From Annona cherimola (lineage: Eukaryota; Streptophyta; Magnoliopsida; Magnoliales; Annonaceae), in the NCBI GenBank assembly GCA_030490835.1, contig CM059972.1:54293563-54357562 (forward strand): 64,000 bases of DNA. Reading direction: 5' to 3'. Positions 18,951 to 29,560 of this stretch are shown here, in pieces. The translations under genes were made by a program, and so were the position numbers. Below the pieces are notes generated by a model. It was not told the origin of the DNA. It ran no database searches and saw nothing but the letters and a program-made list of their open reading frames with translations. Within the stretch, counting starts at the first letter, position 1. Every line of letters begins with the position of its first letter.

Positions 18951-19604
18951 GATGATTGACAAAACTTAATTGAAATATCTTCCCTTCTCAAATGAATCAC
19001 AGATACGTCTACATGAAGATCATGATTTTCATCAATATGTGCAAAATAATGTATATCCTTTTCATATAGATGTGTTCTCTCACTATTCTCCCATTCTACA
19101 TGGAAATACTTCTCCCCCTAAGTTATATGCAATACTATTCTCTTTTCTTAAGATATTTTCATACTACCCTCTCTCCCCCTTTTTGTCAATCAACACAAAA
19201 AGGTAGCACAAATGGGGCACAATGGGGCATATAAAATAGGTAGTACAAATGAGGCATATAAAATAGGTTCATACTACACTCTCTCTCCCCTTTTTTCATA
19301 CAAATCATTCATTTTGAGTCAAGCATATGATCTATAATATGACTATGGTACTACTTGTTTATTAATTTCTTTAGGAGAGCAACATACATTTACTTACCTT
19401 TGATGAAAGTTATCATTTCTATTTTGCTCAACTCCCCCTTTCTTTTGCAATTCATGCTCCTTCATTCTCTAGATGACTTTGTACTTGTTTGAAATAAAAC
19501 CTGCATCACAAATATGATATCTTCTTTCCTTTTGGTACCCATGTTATGGGTTCATTAATGTTAGTACCATAATGCATAGGAACTCAAGAAGACTTGGTTC
19601 TACC
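18951..19604 (-). other. 3' noncoding region with repeated polypurine runs
   Basis: Additional runs resembling the tract lie near 19113, 19168, 19283 and 19431 (CTCCCCCTTTTT-like on the plus strand). The gag-pol boundary motif remains near 19500 (minus strand WVPKGKK, a stop, then ATGCAGGT), after which no protease follows. A unit containing ATAGGTAGTACAAATGGGGC-like words is repeated near 19200-19260. Confidence 0.7.
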
Positions 19605-20678
19605 TTAGATGTGTCTCTTTGGCATCCAAACCAATTTAACTCCATTATAAACCATTTTTCTTTCCTTGCATTGATATATTTTGTGTCCAAACTTATTACA
19701 ATAATGGCAAGTGATTCTAGCATCGGTTGGAGTACCATGATAGCTCTTTGGTTGCCAAGTAGGTATATTTGACCATGATTTATCAACAAGCTTCTTAAAA
19801 TGTCCCCTCGCATTTGATATACTAGAAGCCTTAATCCAAATAGGAGAGTTTGTTTTATTTAGGTTGACATTAATGTGCTTTACAAATCCAAGCCCTCTCT
19901 TATCAACTTGAGTGGTCATTCTAAAAAATTTCTGCACATTTTCTCCCGGGTTGGAGAACTTTGCCAATGAATCTTTCAAAATTTGGTTCTCCTTTCTCAA
20001 TGCCTCTGTTTCATTCTTCAAGGCATTTATATCATTTTGCAAGGATGAATTCTCCTCCGCTAATTTTCCATTTGCAATGGCAGTAGTATTGAATTGCCTT
20101 TTCTTTTGAACGTATTTGATACCAAGGCTTTTGAATTCATCAAATAGTGAGTCATAAGTTTGTTGTAAATCATTCAACTCATTACATCTAGAACAAACAT
20201 TAGAAGATGAATAAAAATTAGATGAGCTTACCTCGATATCCATAGATGCATCCGATGTTGACAGTTTTAATTTTCTTGCATTATCACTTTTCTCTTTAGG
20301 TTTTTGGCAAATTTCCTTTTCATCTTCTATGATGGCCATGCAACAAACTCTTACCCAATTTGCTGCATCTTCTCCTTCAGTTGATGAGGTGCTAGAGCTT
20401 GTGGTAGTATATTCCTTTGTAAGCATTTTTCTAGCCTTTCTCTTTGAAAAAATTCTCTTATTTTGAATTTCCAATTCATCCGGTGTGGTGCATTCGATTT
20501 GTAGATGTCCAACACCACCACATTTATAACATTTTGGAAATTCCTTTCTTCTATCCTTCATTTTCTTGTGTGATCTGAAATATTTGTTTCTCTTCATGTT
20601 GGAGTATGAGCTTGATGTAGATTCACTTGAGCTCTCTATCATACTTTTGAACGCAATAGACTTCTTACTTCTTTTAGA
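19605..20678 (-). pseudogene. gag: Gag, C-terminal part with two zinc knuckles
   Basis: 345 open codons from 20642, in frame with the part upstream of TAA at 20679. It shows a Ser-rich linker, knuckle 1 CYKCGGVGHLQIEC (about residues 38-51, intact), an acidic stretch, a coiled coil (EETEALRKENQIL-like region about residues 190-240), NPGENVQK and knuckle 2 CHYCNKFGHKIYQC (about 312-325), ending near WMPKRHI. Both knuckles keep C-C-H-C, in contrast to the His-to-Tyr change in the SIRE-type copy. RNA-binding capacity could thus be preserved in this piece. Confidence 0.88.
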
Positions 20679-21316
20679 TTATTCTTTCTTATTTTTGATG
20701 AGCTCATGAGACATGAGTGAGCTAATCAAGTCATCCACTTTGAGCTTGTTTAAGTCCTTTGCCTCCTCAATAGCTGTGATCTTTTCATTCCACGAGTTTG
20801 GCAATGCTCTAAGTATCTTCATAACCTGCTCACTTTCAGAAATTGGCTTTTCTAGGCCTTTAAGAGCGTTAGTGATTTTAGAAAATCTAGCATACATTTT
20901 TGAAATAGATTCACCATCTAACATTTGAAATCTTTCAAAATCACCAATAAGGATATTTCTTTTAGTTCCCTTTACTTGGGAGGAACCCTCATAAATAGAT
21001 ACCAATTTATCCTATATCTCTTTAGCCGTTGTGCATGAAGAAACTCTATCAAATTCTGCGCGGTCAATGCACAAAATAAGAAATTCATAGCGTTGACATT
21101 ACTTTAGACGGACATAGTTTCTTCTTTTGTCCAAGTGGACGCCTTGTCCCCCTTTGGTAATGTAATTATGGCTATCCAAGAATTCATATTAGTTGCCATA
21201 ATGAGTTGTTTCATCCTCAACTTCTAATAAATAAAATTATTATCATCAAATAGAGGTGGCCTCAAAAATGATTAGCCCTCGGCAAATGCAGGTACAGAAG
21301 TTAAGTAGGTTGCCAT
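20679..21316 (-). pseudogene. gag: Gag, N-terminal part, broken
   Basis: The ATG at 21316 is followed by FAEG and TAA at codon 15 (21274-21272), the same place as in the SIRE-type element. Further stops and a shift lie between 21270 and 21010. Then 108 open codons (21005-20679) carry SIYEGSSQVKGTKRN, ARFSKITNALKGLEK and MKILRALPNSW, UBN2-type gag signatures. A single TAA separates this from the C-terminal part. Confidence 0.85.
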
Positions 21317-21356
21317 AGATATATAGAAGAGATCACCTCAAATAAGATAGAGGTCT

Positions 21357-21368
21357 GCTCTAATACCA
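21357..21368 (-). promoter_or_regulatory. Primer binding site (initiator Met tRNA)
   Basis: Minus strand TGGTATTAGAGC, one mismatch to TGGTATCAGAGC, two bases from the 5' LTR end. Confidence 0.92.
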
Positions 21369-21370
21369 CT

Positions 21371-22667
21371 TGTTGGTCCCGAGTTAATGGAAAAATCCAA
21401 GAGGGGAGGGGTGAGTTGGGTTCTTAAGAATTCTTTTGGTAAATTAAAACTTAACCCCTTATAATTTCAATCCCCTTGATGAAACGTGATATGAGATAGA
21501 ATGAGGGTGCAGATGGAATATAAAATGCAAGCAATCAAACCAAACAAGAGACAACAATATATAGTGGTTCGGGCAACCTTCCCTACTCCACTCTTCCAAG
21601 CACACACCCATTGTGTCACAGGTTCCACTATTATATTTTCAATACAATCTAGAGCACCCGCTCTCTTCTAGATTCTAGCTCTAGGGGGCATATACAATAA
21701 TCACTTGTTAGTGAGACCAACTCCAACCAACCAAGTCCAATCTATTGGTGAGATAAACTCAACCCAACCAAGCAAAACCCGTTAGTGAGACAAACTCAAA
21801 CCAACCCCCTGTTTTGCTTCTTCTTGAATTCGGTCTCCAACACCAATCCAAGGCAACAATACAAAGCGAATAGATAAAAGAGAAATTACACTTTACAACG
21901 TGTATTTGATAAGCTCCGGAAGCTCCTTGTCATGTGGAGATGATAGTCTTGGAAACACACTTGGAAGTTGTAGCACTTGAAGCTTCAATAGTTGTTCAAA
22001 TAACTTCAACACACTTGAATATTAGAAGATGAAAGCCTAACTTGTGTTTTCCTCTTTCTTTCCTCCTCTCTTGTCTCCACGTTCATTCTTCAATGATATA
22101 TATAGAGGAAAAAAGATCTAGCCGTTTGGAGTAGAGGTTCACGTGCATCTAGAGCTCCAACATTCGGATTTTTGACCGTTACGAGTTGAAGTCGCAAGTG
22201 GAGTCAACTTCGGATGAGTGGAGTCGACTTCGGATGGGTGAAGTCGACTTGGGATGCGACTTTGTCTTGTTAAAACTTGCTGTCCAGAAATTTGCCTTCG
22301 AAGTCGCAGGCGAAGTCGACTTGGGTCTGAGACTTCACCCAAGTCGCAAGTGAAATCGACTTGGGTTGAGACTTCACTTTGCTGTAAGTTCGAAGTCGCA
22401 AGCGAAGTTGACTTGGGTCTGGGACTTCACCCAAGTCGCACGTGAAATCGACTTGGCTGTGAGACTTCACTTTGCTGGACTTGCAATTCATGAACTTGAG
22501 CTCTTGAAACTTAAATTATTTCACATTTTCATTTTCATACACATAATTAGCGACAAATTATCTGAGAATACTTAGAAAAATTTATTAGATCCTTTTTAAT
22601 GATATTTCAATTATTTGTTAATCCTCAAAATCAAATTAATCATTCTTAAGCAAGCATATGATCAGCA
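21371..22667 (-). repeat. 5' LTR of gag-only element
   Basis: 1,297 bp; its outer terminus is CAGCA instead of CAACA. A GTCGAC array at about 22190-22470 mirrors that of the other LTR, with several centres decayed (GTCAAC, ATCGAC). Confidence 0.93.
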
Positions 22668-22672
22668 CTAAA
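22668..22672. repeat. Target site duplication CTAAA, right
   Basis: Pairs with 17633-17637. Confidence 0.95.
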
Positions 22673-24159
22673 CACGAGATTTATACGGATAACACGAGCC
22701 TCAAGTATATTTTCACTTAAAAGGAGTTGAATATGAGGCAAAGGAGATTACTTGAGTTGTTAAAGGATTACGATATAGACATACTATACCATCCTGGTAC
22801 GGCAAATGTGGTAGTCGATGAATTGAGTAGAAATTCTAGCATAACGCACCTGATCACAAAGGAGGAAGGGTTGCTTTGAGAAATAAGATAATTGGAATTG
22901 ATTGTATGTCCACCTGGAGTTCAGGTACGACTGTCATAAATGCACATATAGTCTTCTTTGTTTGAATAGATTAAAACTGCACAACAGGATGACTCAGACC
23001 TACATATATATATGGAAAAGATAAAGAAAAAGGGGTTGAATGAATTTGTCAGTAATGAACAAGGTATATATCGGTACAAGGGTTGGCTTCGCATACCTAG
23101 TACTGTGGAATTGAAAGAACAAATACTCAAAGAGGCACATTTTTTGCCATTTTTCATGCATCCAGGAAGCACTAAGAAGTATTAGGATCTCAAGAAAGGT
23201 TATTGGTGGAATAATATGAAAAGAGAGATCGTTGAATACTTAATAAGTGCTTAACATGTCAAAGGGTGAAAGCTGATCACTAACGAATGCCTGGAAACCT
23301 ACAGTCCTTGCAAGTTCCTGAGTGGAAATGGGATGACATCATAATGGACTTTATTGAAGGACTACCTAAAACGCAAATAGGAAATAACTTTATGTGGGGT
23401 AATAGTAGATGATTATCAAAAGTGGCACATTTTATACCCATAAAGAGAACTTTTTGGGTAGAAAGGCTGACCAAGGTGTACTACGAGGAGATAGTACGGC
23501 TCCAGGGAGTGTCTAAGTCGACAATATCCGATCGAGATGTGACGTTCATGTCTCGATTTTGGAAGAGTTTACACAAAACCCTAGGCACCCAGCTTAAGTT
23601 CAGTACAACATTTCATCCCCAGATAGATGGACAGACGGAGCGAGTGAATCAGATTTTCTAGGACATGCTCTGTATATCTACATTAGAATTTGGAGGATCA
23701 TGGGATGAATATGTACCGACAGCGGAGTTTGCGTACAACAATAGCTATCAAGCTAGTATTCAAATGACTCCCTTTGAATCGTTATATGGGAGACGATGTT
23801 GTACTCCATTTAACTGGGATGAAGTTGGAGAGAAAAAGCTAGCCCCAGACTTGTCTCGATGAATGGCAGACGAGGTAGTAATTCACCAATGTATACTCAT
23901 AGCCCAAAGTCGTCAAAAGAGCAAAAGGAAGGATTTGAACATCCAAGTTGATGAACACGTGGTTATAAAGGTCACGCCATTCAAAGGAGTCACAAGGTTT
24001 AGGAAAAGGAACAATCCGAATCTAAAGTACATTCGACCATTTGAAGTACTAGAAAAGATTGGAAAATTGGCATATAGGGTAGCTTTACCCCCAGCTATAG
24101 CCTTAGTCATCTTTTCGAATTTCAAACATAGGTCTGTAGCTACTCTGTTTACATGGTAA
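22673..24159 (+). pseudogene. pol: Tekay pol relic: RNase H end and integrase (copy 1)
   Basis: It starts at codons for YLYGAK at 17619-17637 and resumes here after the gag-only insertion. Seen are the end of RNase H (IYTD, KYIF, then ILYHPG), integrase zinc site (EAHFLPFFMHPG, CLTCQRVKAD), core with [19 protein letters not shown]-type second Asp and GQTERVNQ Glu, and a GPY/F-type end (RPFEVLEKIGKLAYRVALPP) at about 24015-24100. Stops and shifts are frequent, for example stop in place of a residue after QIF at 23660 and a shift near 23400. Chromodomain is absent. RT, protease and gag do not precede it; a Tekay LTR end does. Confidence 0.88.
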
Positions 24160-24890
24160 TGATCATTGATGATTTTTGATTTTTGAATCATGCTGTATTT
24201 TCTAAGATCACAACATATATTCATAGAGAATCGACCAATTAAAGAATCAAATTTGCATGCAAGTTTTAAAAAGTAAGTGATCTTTTTCAGATTTCCCTAC
24301 TTCAAGACACAAATCATAGATCTTTTAACCATGCCGTGGATAAAAAAATTAAAATGTGTAATGGGTTGCCTCCCATTCAGTGCTAAGTTTAACATCAACC
24401 TAACGTTTTCAAGATGAATCATCCAATACCTGCTTGATTGAACTTCTTTCCTTATGGGTTATGCATTAGAATTTCAAATCTCTTTTTAGCCTCCTCAAAT
24501 GGATCAATTAGCCTCTTCTCTTGGATTTTATAGAGGCTATAGAAGAGTTATTTAGGGTCTTGACTTGATGATGGCTTCAAGTTGCTACTTTCTAAGACTT
24601 TATATTAATCAATCAAGTCATGTTGTACCTAGATTTTAGGAATACAAACTAGAGGCATGTGTTGAGTCACATTTATATTACGAATTTTGATTATTAATTG
24701 AGAAGAATTTGAGTGTTTAAAATATTTTAAATTATATTTTGATTGATTTAGCTTTATAAAGCATAAAACATTCACGATTGACTGATTTATGTAACTCAGG
24801 AGGAATATGTGCAATTTTTGTATACAATATGGAAAAATTGATGAGCGTCGATGAAAGGGGGAGTATATCGCAAATTCAAGACTCACATTT
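24160..24890 (-). other. Athila-like noncoding fragment
   Basis: AT-rich sequence without a frame. Near 24362-24388 the minus strand has a diverged GGGAGGCAACCC motif in the context AACTTAGCACTGAATGGG, similar to the motif at 985-1009. A short stretch near 24500-24600 (CCTCTTCTCTTGGATTTTAT) looks like decayed coding sequence but I cannot place it. Shared with 60025-60770 in copy 2. Confidence 0.5.
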
Positions 24891-25260
24891 GAAGAAAACT
24901 GCATTGAAACCAGGAAGTCAAATGCTCCAAGATGGGTAAAACCTCAAGCCAAGACAACTATTTTTCATAAACCAAAAATGAACCATGTTGTTTAGATTAG
25001 AAGGCCAACTAGGGAACCTCATTGTGTATGGAGCCCTACTCCAAGACTCCCAAGGACATGTAATTTTTGCAACAAGTTTAGTCATACAGTTTATCAATGT
25101 AGAATCAAAAAATTATATGACCAAGGTACCAAATAAGTTTGGGTACTAAAGGGCATTGGATTTGCGCCTTCCAAAGTAGAGCAATGTAGAAGTCAATGGC
25201 TTACTAACCCAAATGAACACATAAAATGGGTACCAAATAGATAATATTTATGTGAAATTT
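24891..25260 (+). pseudogene. gag: SIRE-like gag C-terminus relic (copy 1)
   Basis: Carries an intact CCHC knuckle CNFCNKFSHTVYQC at 25059-25100, then KLYDQGTK, stop, VWVLKGIG and IKWVPN followed by TAA. Same order as the second knuckle region of the element at 6599. Everything upstream of about 24890 in gag is missing. Confidence 0.8.
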
Positions 25261-25830
25261 TTTGTAGGTTTGTCTTAGTGAAAAAGCCAACAACATGTGG
25301 TTCATGGATAGAGGCTGCTTAGGACACATGATAGGAAATAAAGCATTGTTCCATGACATCAAACCGTATAATGGAGTATTGTTGCGTTTGGGAACAATGA
25401 AAAAGGCAAAATAAATAGTAAGAGAAATGTTTATGGTATTTCAATTGCATGTATAGAGGACATGTTGTTTGTTGAACGACTGAAACATAAGTTAATGAGT
25501 ATTAGTCAATTATATGGCAAAGGCTATAAAGTCATGTTTGAAACATCTATATGCAATGTCTTTGATGGAGATCACATAGTCTTTAGTGACAAAAGACATG
25601 AAAATATATATTTAGTTTCCCTTAATGAATTGGATGGAAAATGTCTTATGGTCATTGATAATGATCCATGGATTTTGCATAAAAGACTTGAACAAGTAAA
25701 TATGTCAAGCATTAAGACCCTATGGAAAAAAAGTTTGCAGAAGGGTTATCAAAACTTAAATATGATAAAGATAAAATTTGTAAGGTATGTTAATTGTAAA
25801 AGCAGTCTAAAATGACATTCTCATCTAAAA
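25261..25830 (+). pseudogene. pol: Copia protease and pre-integrase relic (copy 1)
   Basis: It starts after TTTTTTGTAGGT. The active-site block reads NNMWFMDRGCLGHM: Gly follows Asp-Arg instead of Asp-Ser, so the protease is dead. One 118-codon frame (25462-25815) follows, with MSISQLYGKGYKV, HIVFSDKRHENIYLV, and the His pair of the pre-integrase zinc site in ILHKRLEQVNM, where Gln replaces the second His. Lineage as for the element at 6599. Confidence 0.85.
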
Positions 25831-26380
25831 ATGAAATTTCATCCTCAAGGTCACTTGAATTATTACACATGGATCTCCATGGGCCATCTGACATTTTAAG
25901 CCTCGGAGGAAAGTAATATGTTTTTGCTATTGCAGATGATTTTTCAAGATTCACATAGATAATGCTATTAACTAGCAAAGATGAAACCTTCTCAATTTTT
26001 GTTAGTTTTTCAAAATTGGTGCAAAACGAAAATATAATCATATCAATTAGAAGTGACCAAAGTGGTGAATTTGAAAACAAACAATTTATAGAATTTTGCA
26101 ATGAAGAAGGAATTCATCATATATTTTTTGCTTCAAGAACTCCCAAACAAAATGAGGTAGTTGAGAGGGAAAATAAAACATTTTTTGCTTCAAGAACTCC
26201 CTAACAAAATGAGGTAGTTGAGAGGAAAAATAGAACAATACAGGAGATGACTAGGACTAAGCAATATGAAAGTAAATTATCCAAGAAATTTTGAGGTGTA
26301 GCTGTAAGTACAGCTTATCATGTATTAAATTGAGTTACCATTAGAGCAATCCTGGAAAAGACACTATATGAGTAATGGAA
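25831..26380 (+). pseudogene. pol: Copia integrase core relic (copy 1)
   Basis: Fragments in shifting frames: LLHMDLHGPS-like, ADDFSRFT, then SIRSDQSGEFENKQF (second Asp kept) and NEVVERENK (catalytic Glu kept). A tandem duplication of about 56 bp (about 26126-26230) repeats the segment for FFASRTPKQNEVVE; it is absent from copy 2. Confidence 0.85.
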
Positions 26381-26950
26381 AAGAAAAAAACTAAATATTT
26401 CATACTTTTATGCTTTTGGTTGCACTTGCTATGTTTTGAATAATGGAAAAACCAATTTAGGAAAATTAGATGCCAAGAGTGATGAGACAATATTTCTTGG
26501 ATATTCATCAAATAGCAAAGTATATAGAGTTTTTAACAAAAGAAATCAAATAGTAGAAGAATCCATTCATGTTATATTTGATGAATTTAACCCAACTCCT
26601 AAGAAGGAGGAAGAGTTAAGTGATGCAGATGACTTATCAAAGAATCTAGAAAAGCTACATCCGGTAAAGCAAGGGGAAGAAGAACCAAAGCATGATCAAA
26701 GCCCAAAGAATAATATAAGTGTAGGTAAAGTTCCCTACAAACCTCTAAAGGATTTGAAATTCAAAATTGATCATCCAATTGAGCACGTAATTGACAATAT
26801 ATATGAAGGAGTAAAAATAAGAGGTTCTAGGCAAAATATATGTGGACATTTTGCTTTTGTATCAAAGATAGAGCCAAACTCTATTGATTAGGCTCTTAAT
26901 GATGAAAACTGGATCATAGCCATGCAAAAAGAGCTAAATCAATTTTAAAG
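26381..26950 (+). pseudogene. pol: Copia integrase C-terminus relic (copy 1)
   Basis: 151 open codons (26436-26891): NNGKTNLGKLDAKSDETIFL, SSNSKVYRVFNKR, ESIHVIFDEFNPTPK, then an acidic linker and KIDHPIEHVIDNIYEGVKIR. Closely parallels 12146-12817 of the SIRE-type element. It ends at a TAG before the RT-joining ALNDENW. Confidence 0.88.
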
Positions 26951-27420
26951 AAATCAAATGTGGGATCTAGTTCTTAGACTCAAAGATTGCACAGTTATTG
27001 GTAGTAAATTAGGAACAAATTAGATGAAAGTGGACTTGTGGTAAGAAACAAAGTCAGATTTGTGGCCAAGGGGTATTCACAAGAGGAAAGAATTGACTTT
27101 GAAGAATCATATGCTCTTGTGGCCAGATTAAAAGCCATAAGCATCTTATTGGCATTTGCATCTCATATGGGTTTCAAACTGTTTTAAATGGATGGGTGCA
27201 TTTTTAAATGGATATCTTAATGAAGAGGTATATATTGAATACCCTCCTGGTTTTGAGGAAAAATATCAATCCAAATTTGTTTATAAGTTGACCAAAGCCC
27301 TGTATGGACTAAAGCAGACTCTAAGAGCTTGATATGAGAGGCTAAGTAAATTTTTGATTCATCAGAATTTCCAAAGAGAAAAAGTTGATATTATCCTTTT
27401 CATTAAGTACAATAGTGTGG
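26951..27420 (+). pseudogene. pol: Copia reverse transcriptase relic, truncated (copy 1)
   Basis: Shows [39 protein letters not shown]-like and ALYGLKQTLRA fragments with stops. It ends at FIKYN, before the catalytic YVDD box, where an LTR-like fragment begins at 27421. RT activity is impossible. The break is at the same base in copy 2 (63218). Confidence 0.85.
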
Positions 27421-28076
27421 TGTATGGTTTTAATTTATTTATGATGGATATTGTTGTTAATTTAATATCTTGTGATTTTAATACTTGTTTTGTACAGGGG
27501 CCCGTATTTTGGCATGATCCATATATTAGGTACTGGACCCGAGATATGGAAATCTAATACACGATAATCAAGATATTAAACATGGAAATCTAAGATCATG
27601 AGAATAGACATGATGACCTTGAGGAATTTCATGAACAAGCCATAGAACTTAATGGATTCTAATTAACTTAATCTCTTGAGAATAAGTTGTTAAGAAAATT
27701 AGGATACGCTTTGTAGATTTTGAGAGAAGGTGCAAGGATAAATTAAGATTTGTTCTCCTTTAACAAATAATATCTGGATTAAATAATTATACCACTACCC
27801 GTTGCATAAGTCGAATGTGAAACTCTAGATCCTAGGTACTTGCATTCTTGTTTTCTACTATCCATTCTAGTTTTAATTTTATTTTCTCTTCCCACTTTTC
27901 TACTATTTGTTCTATTCTATTTACTTTATTCTCTTTATATTGGACATGAAAGCATTTAAAAGCAAAGTTTATAGTCTCAAATTTCTCGTGGATCGATAAT
28001 TTATATACTACAATCTACGACCCATGCACTTGAGGTGAGATTGCGAACATTAACCACCAAAGAATTATGAGATACT
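27421..28076 (+). repeat. LTR-like fragment, Athila/Tat-style U5 (copy 1)
   Basis: It starts TGTATGG directly at the RT truncation and ends next to the inverted Tekay LTR end. The part at about 27985-28045 (TCGTGGATCGATAATTT, then CTACGACCCATGCACTTG) resembles U5 of Athila/Tat-type LTRs. No primer site follows. It could be a solo LTR or a fragment; no TSD was found. Confidence 0.45.
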
Positions 28077-29560
28077 TGTGGCGCCCCCAGTCTGATACGT
28101 CACATCCTAAGCCTTACTCCAAGATCTTATCGATTGGTAAATGTGAATTAGGATTGTTGCCCTGATCACGCGGCGGGTTCTTAATTGGATCTTGTCCAAA
28201 TTTTTTTTGTTTCATTCCTTCTATACATCACCATTTCATGTCTTTGCATTCCACACCATTCATCTTACAAGCGACAATACACTTGTATTAAATTTCACAT
28301 ATCAATTGCGCATTTCATTCATAACATCTCAACTTGCTCTTCTACGTTAAAGGTCCTTTTGACTTGATCATGACATTTTCATTCCATACATTACATACAT
28401 TCATCAGTTCTTAGCATACAAGAACTTATCATTTATCTCATTTCTTATCTTAGTCATGTCATAACTATACAAGGTATACGTAGCATATCCTATTAGGGCA
28501 TTCTTTCATGCTTCACCATACAAAGGATTACAAACCTTTGAAAATTTCTTTTTCCTTTCCTTAGTAAGAAAATGCTTTCCGTCACTTGATTTCCCCTGCA
28601 CCTGTCTAAGGGCGGGAAAACAAAACATGAGTCGAAACTCGATAAGCAAACATCTTTCATTCTCATTTAAATGCATTTCTCTCCATTCGATAGGAGACAC
28701 TTAGCAAGTGATCAACTACCAATGGAATAGAAACCTTTTCATAAACCATTCATGAAAATCATTCATGTAAACTCACTTTTTGGGTATTTCATGAACATTA
28801 GATGTGCAAATGCATCATTTCCATTCATGGCATAATCCTTTATGTGAGGGTATGAAAGCTCGGAGAACATTCTTTCATAACATGATCCTTTCCATCCATG
28901 ACACCGGACTTCTCCAACTTGGCCTTGTCAAGGGGGACATCCAGTCCTCTTACTACCTCGACTAGCCTGCTTGATTTCCATTCCATGCGTGACTTTTAGT
29001 CACCCCGGCATTATATACCTCTTATACATGACAACTTGTCATTCTCATGTAGAGAATTCTTTGCACCATTCATTTGAACATCGGTTTAATGAAACATCGT
29101 TTAAATCCATGCTGGCATGCCATTTCCAAATAGAGAGGAATTTAATCAAGCATTTCAATAGAAGCAGTAATCAAATCATAATAAAGCGACAAAGGGATGA
29201 CCACCCTGAAATAACTCTAGAAACATTCAAGTAAAACAACTTAAAAGCATTTTAGCATTTGAGAATAAAATGTCATTTTCAAAAGTCCTGCTTGCTTACC
29301 TGGGGCGATCCTTCTGCACCTTCCATCCTTTCCTTGTCTTTTCCTAGACAATTAAACATGATTACCTTATATATTTTCATCATGTGTTGTGCATGTATGC
29401 CTTGTCTTTTTCTTCAATTCACATATATGTGTCATATGGGCTTAATCTCATATGGTCCATAACACATTAACTTTAAATCATTCTTTCTTTGGAATGCATA
29501 TCCATCTTCACCCTTGTCAATGGTCACGTATATATATATATATATGACTTACTCATAAGT
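28077..29560 (-). repeat. Tekay LTR end, inverted, truncated
   Basis: It starts TGTGGCGCCCC, the reverse complement of the LTR 3' terminus, and runs with the shared tail (TTGGTAAATGTGAATTAGG), the CGAGTTTCGACTCATGTTTTG motif (minus strand) and the GCTTGCTTACCTGG block near 29290. It breaks off near the (TA)n run at 29530-29550, where plus-oriented LTR sequence takes over. The exact junction is estimated. Confidence 0.75.

Larger units (their letters stand above)
17638..22667 (-). mobile_element. Gag-only non-autonomous Copia element (TR-GAG-like), 5.0 kb
   Basis: Bounded by LTRs 17638-18936 and 21371-22667 and a perfect CTAAA TSD. The internal 2.4 kb holds a Met primer site, gag relics with two zinc knuckles, a noncoding 3' part and a polypurine tract. 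Protease, integrase, RT and RNase H are all absent. Gag resembles that of the element at 6599 (EGSSQVKGTKRNILI, KILRALP-N-SW), so a SIRE-type partner could have supplied enzymes in trans. The LTRs differ by several percent by eye, more than those of the SIRE-type element. It inserted in a Tekay RNase H relic. Confidence 0.92.
5641..28199 (+). repeat. Duplicated composite block, copy 1 (with two insertions)
   Basis: Sequence from about 5641 onward matches 57231-64000 in the same orientation and order: Tekay LTR 3' part, Tekay RNase H/integrase relic, Athila-like spacer, SIRE-like relic, LTR-like fragment, then the end of an inverted Tekay LTR. Removing the insertions 6599-17287 and 17638-22667, each with one 5-bp TSD copy, leaves about 6.83 kb against 6.77 kb in copy 2. 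The match continues to the window end in copy 2, so the true right limit is not known. Confidence 0.9.

Noticed and set aside
24629..24904. 91-codon minus frame in the spacer of the composite block
   Set aside because: Not maintained in copy 2 at the same length and without recognisable content.
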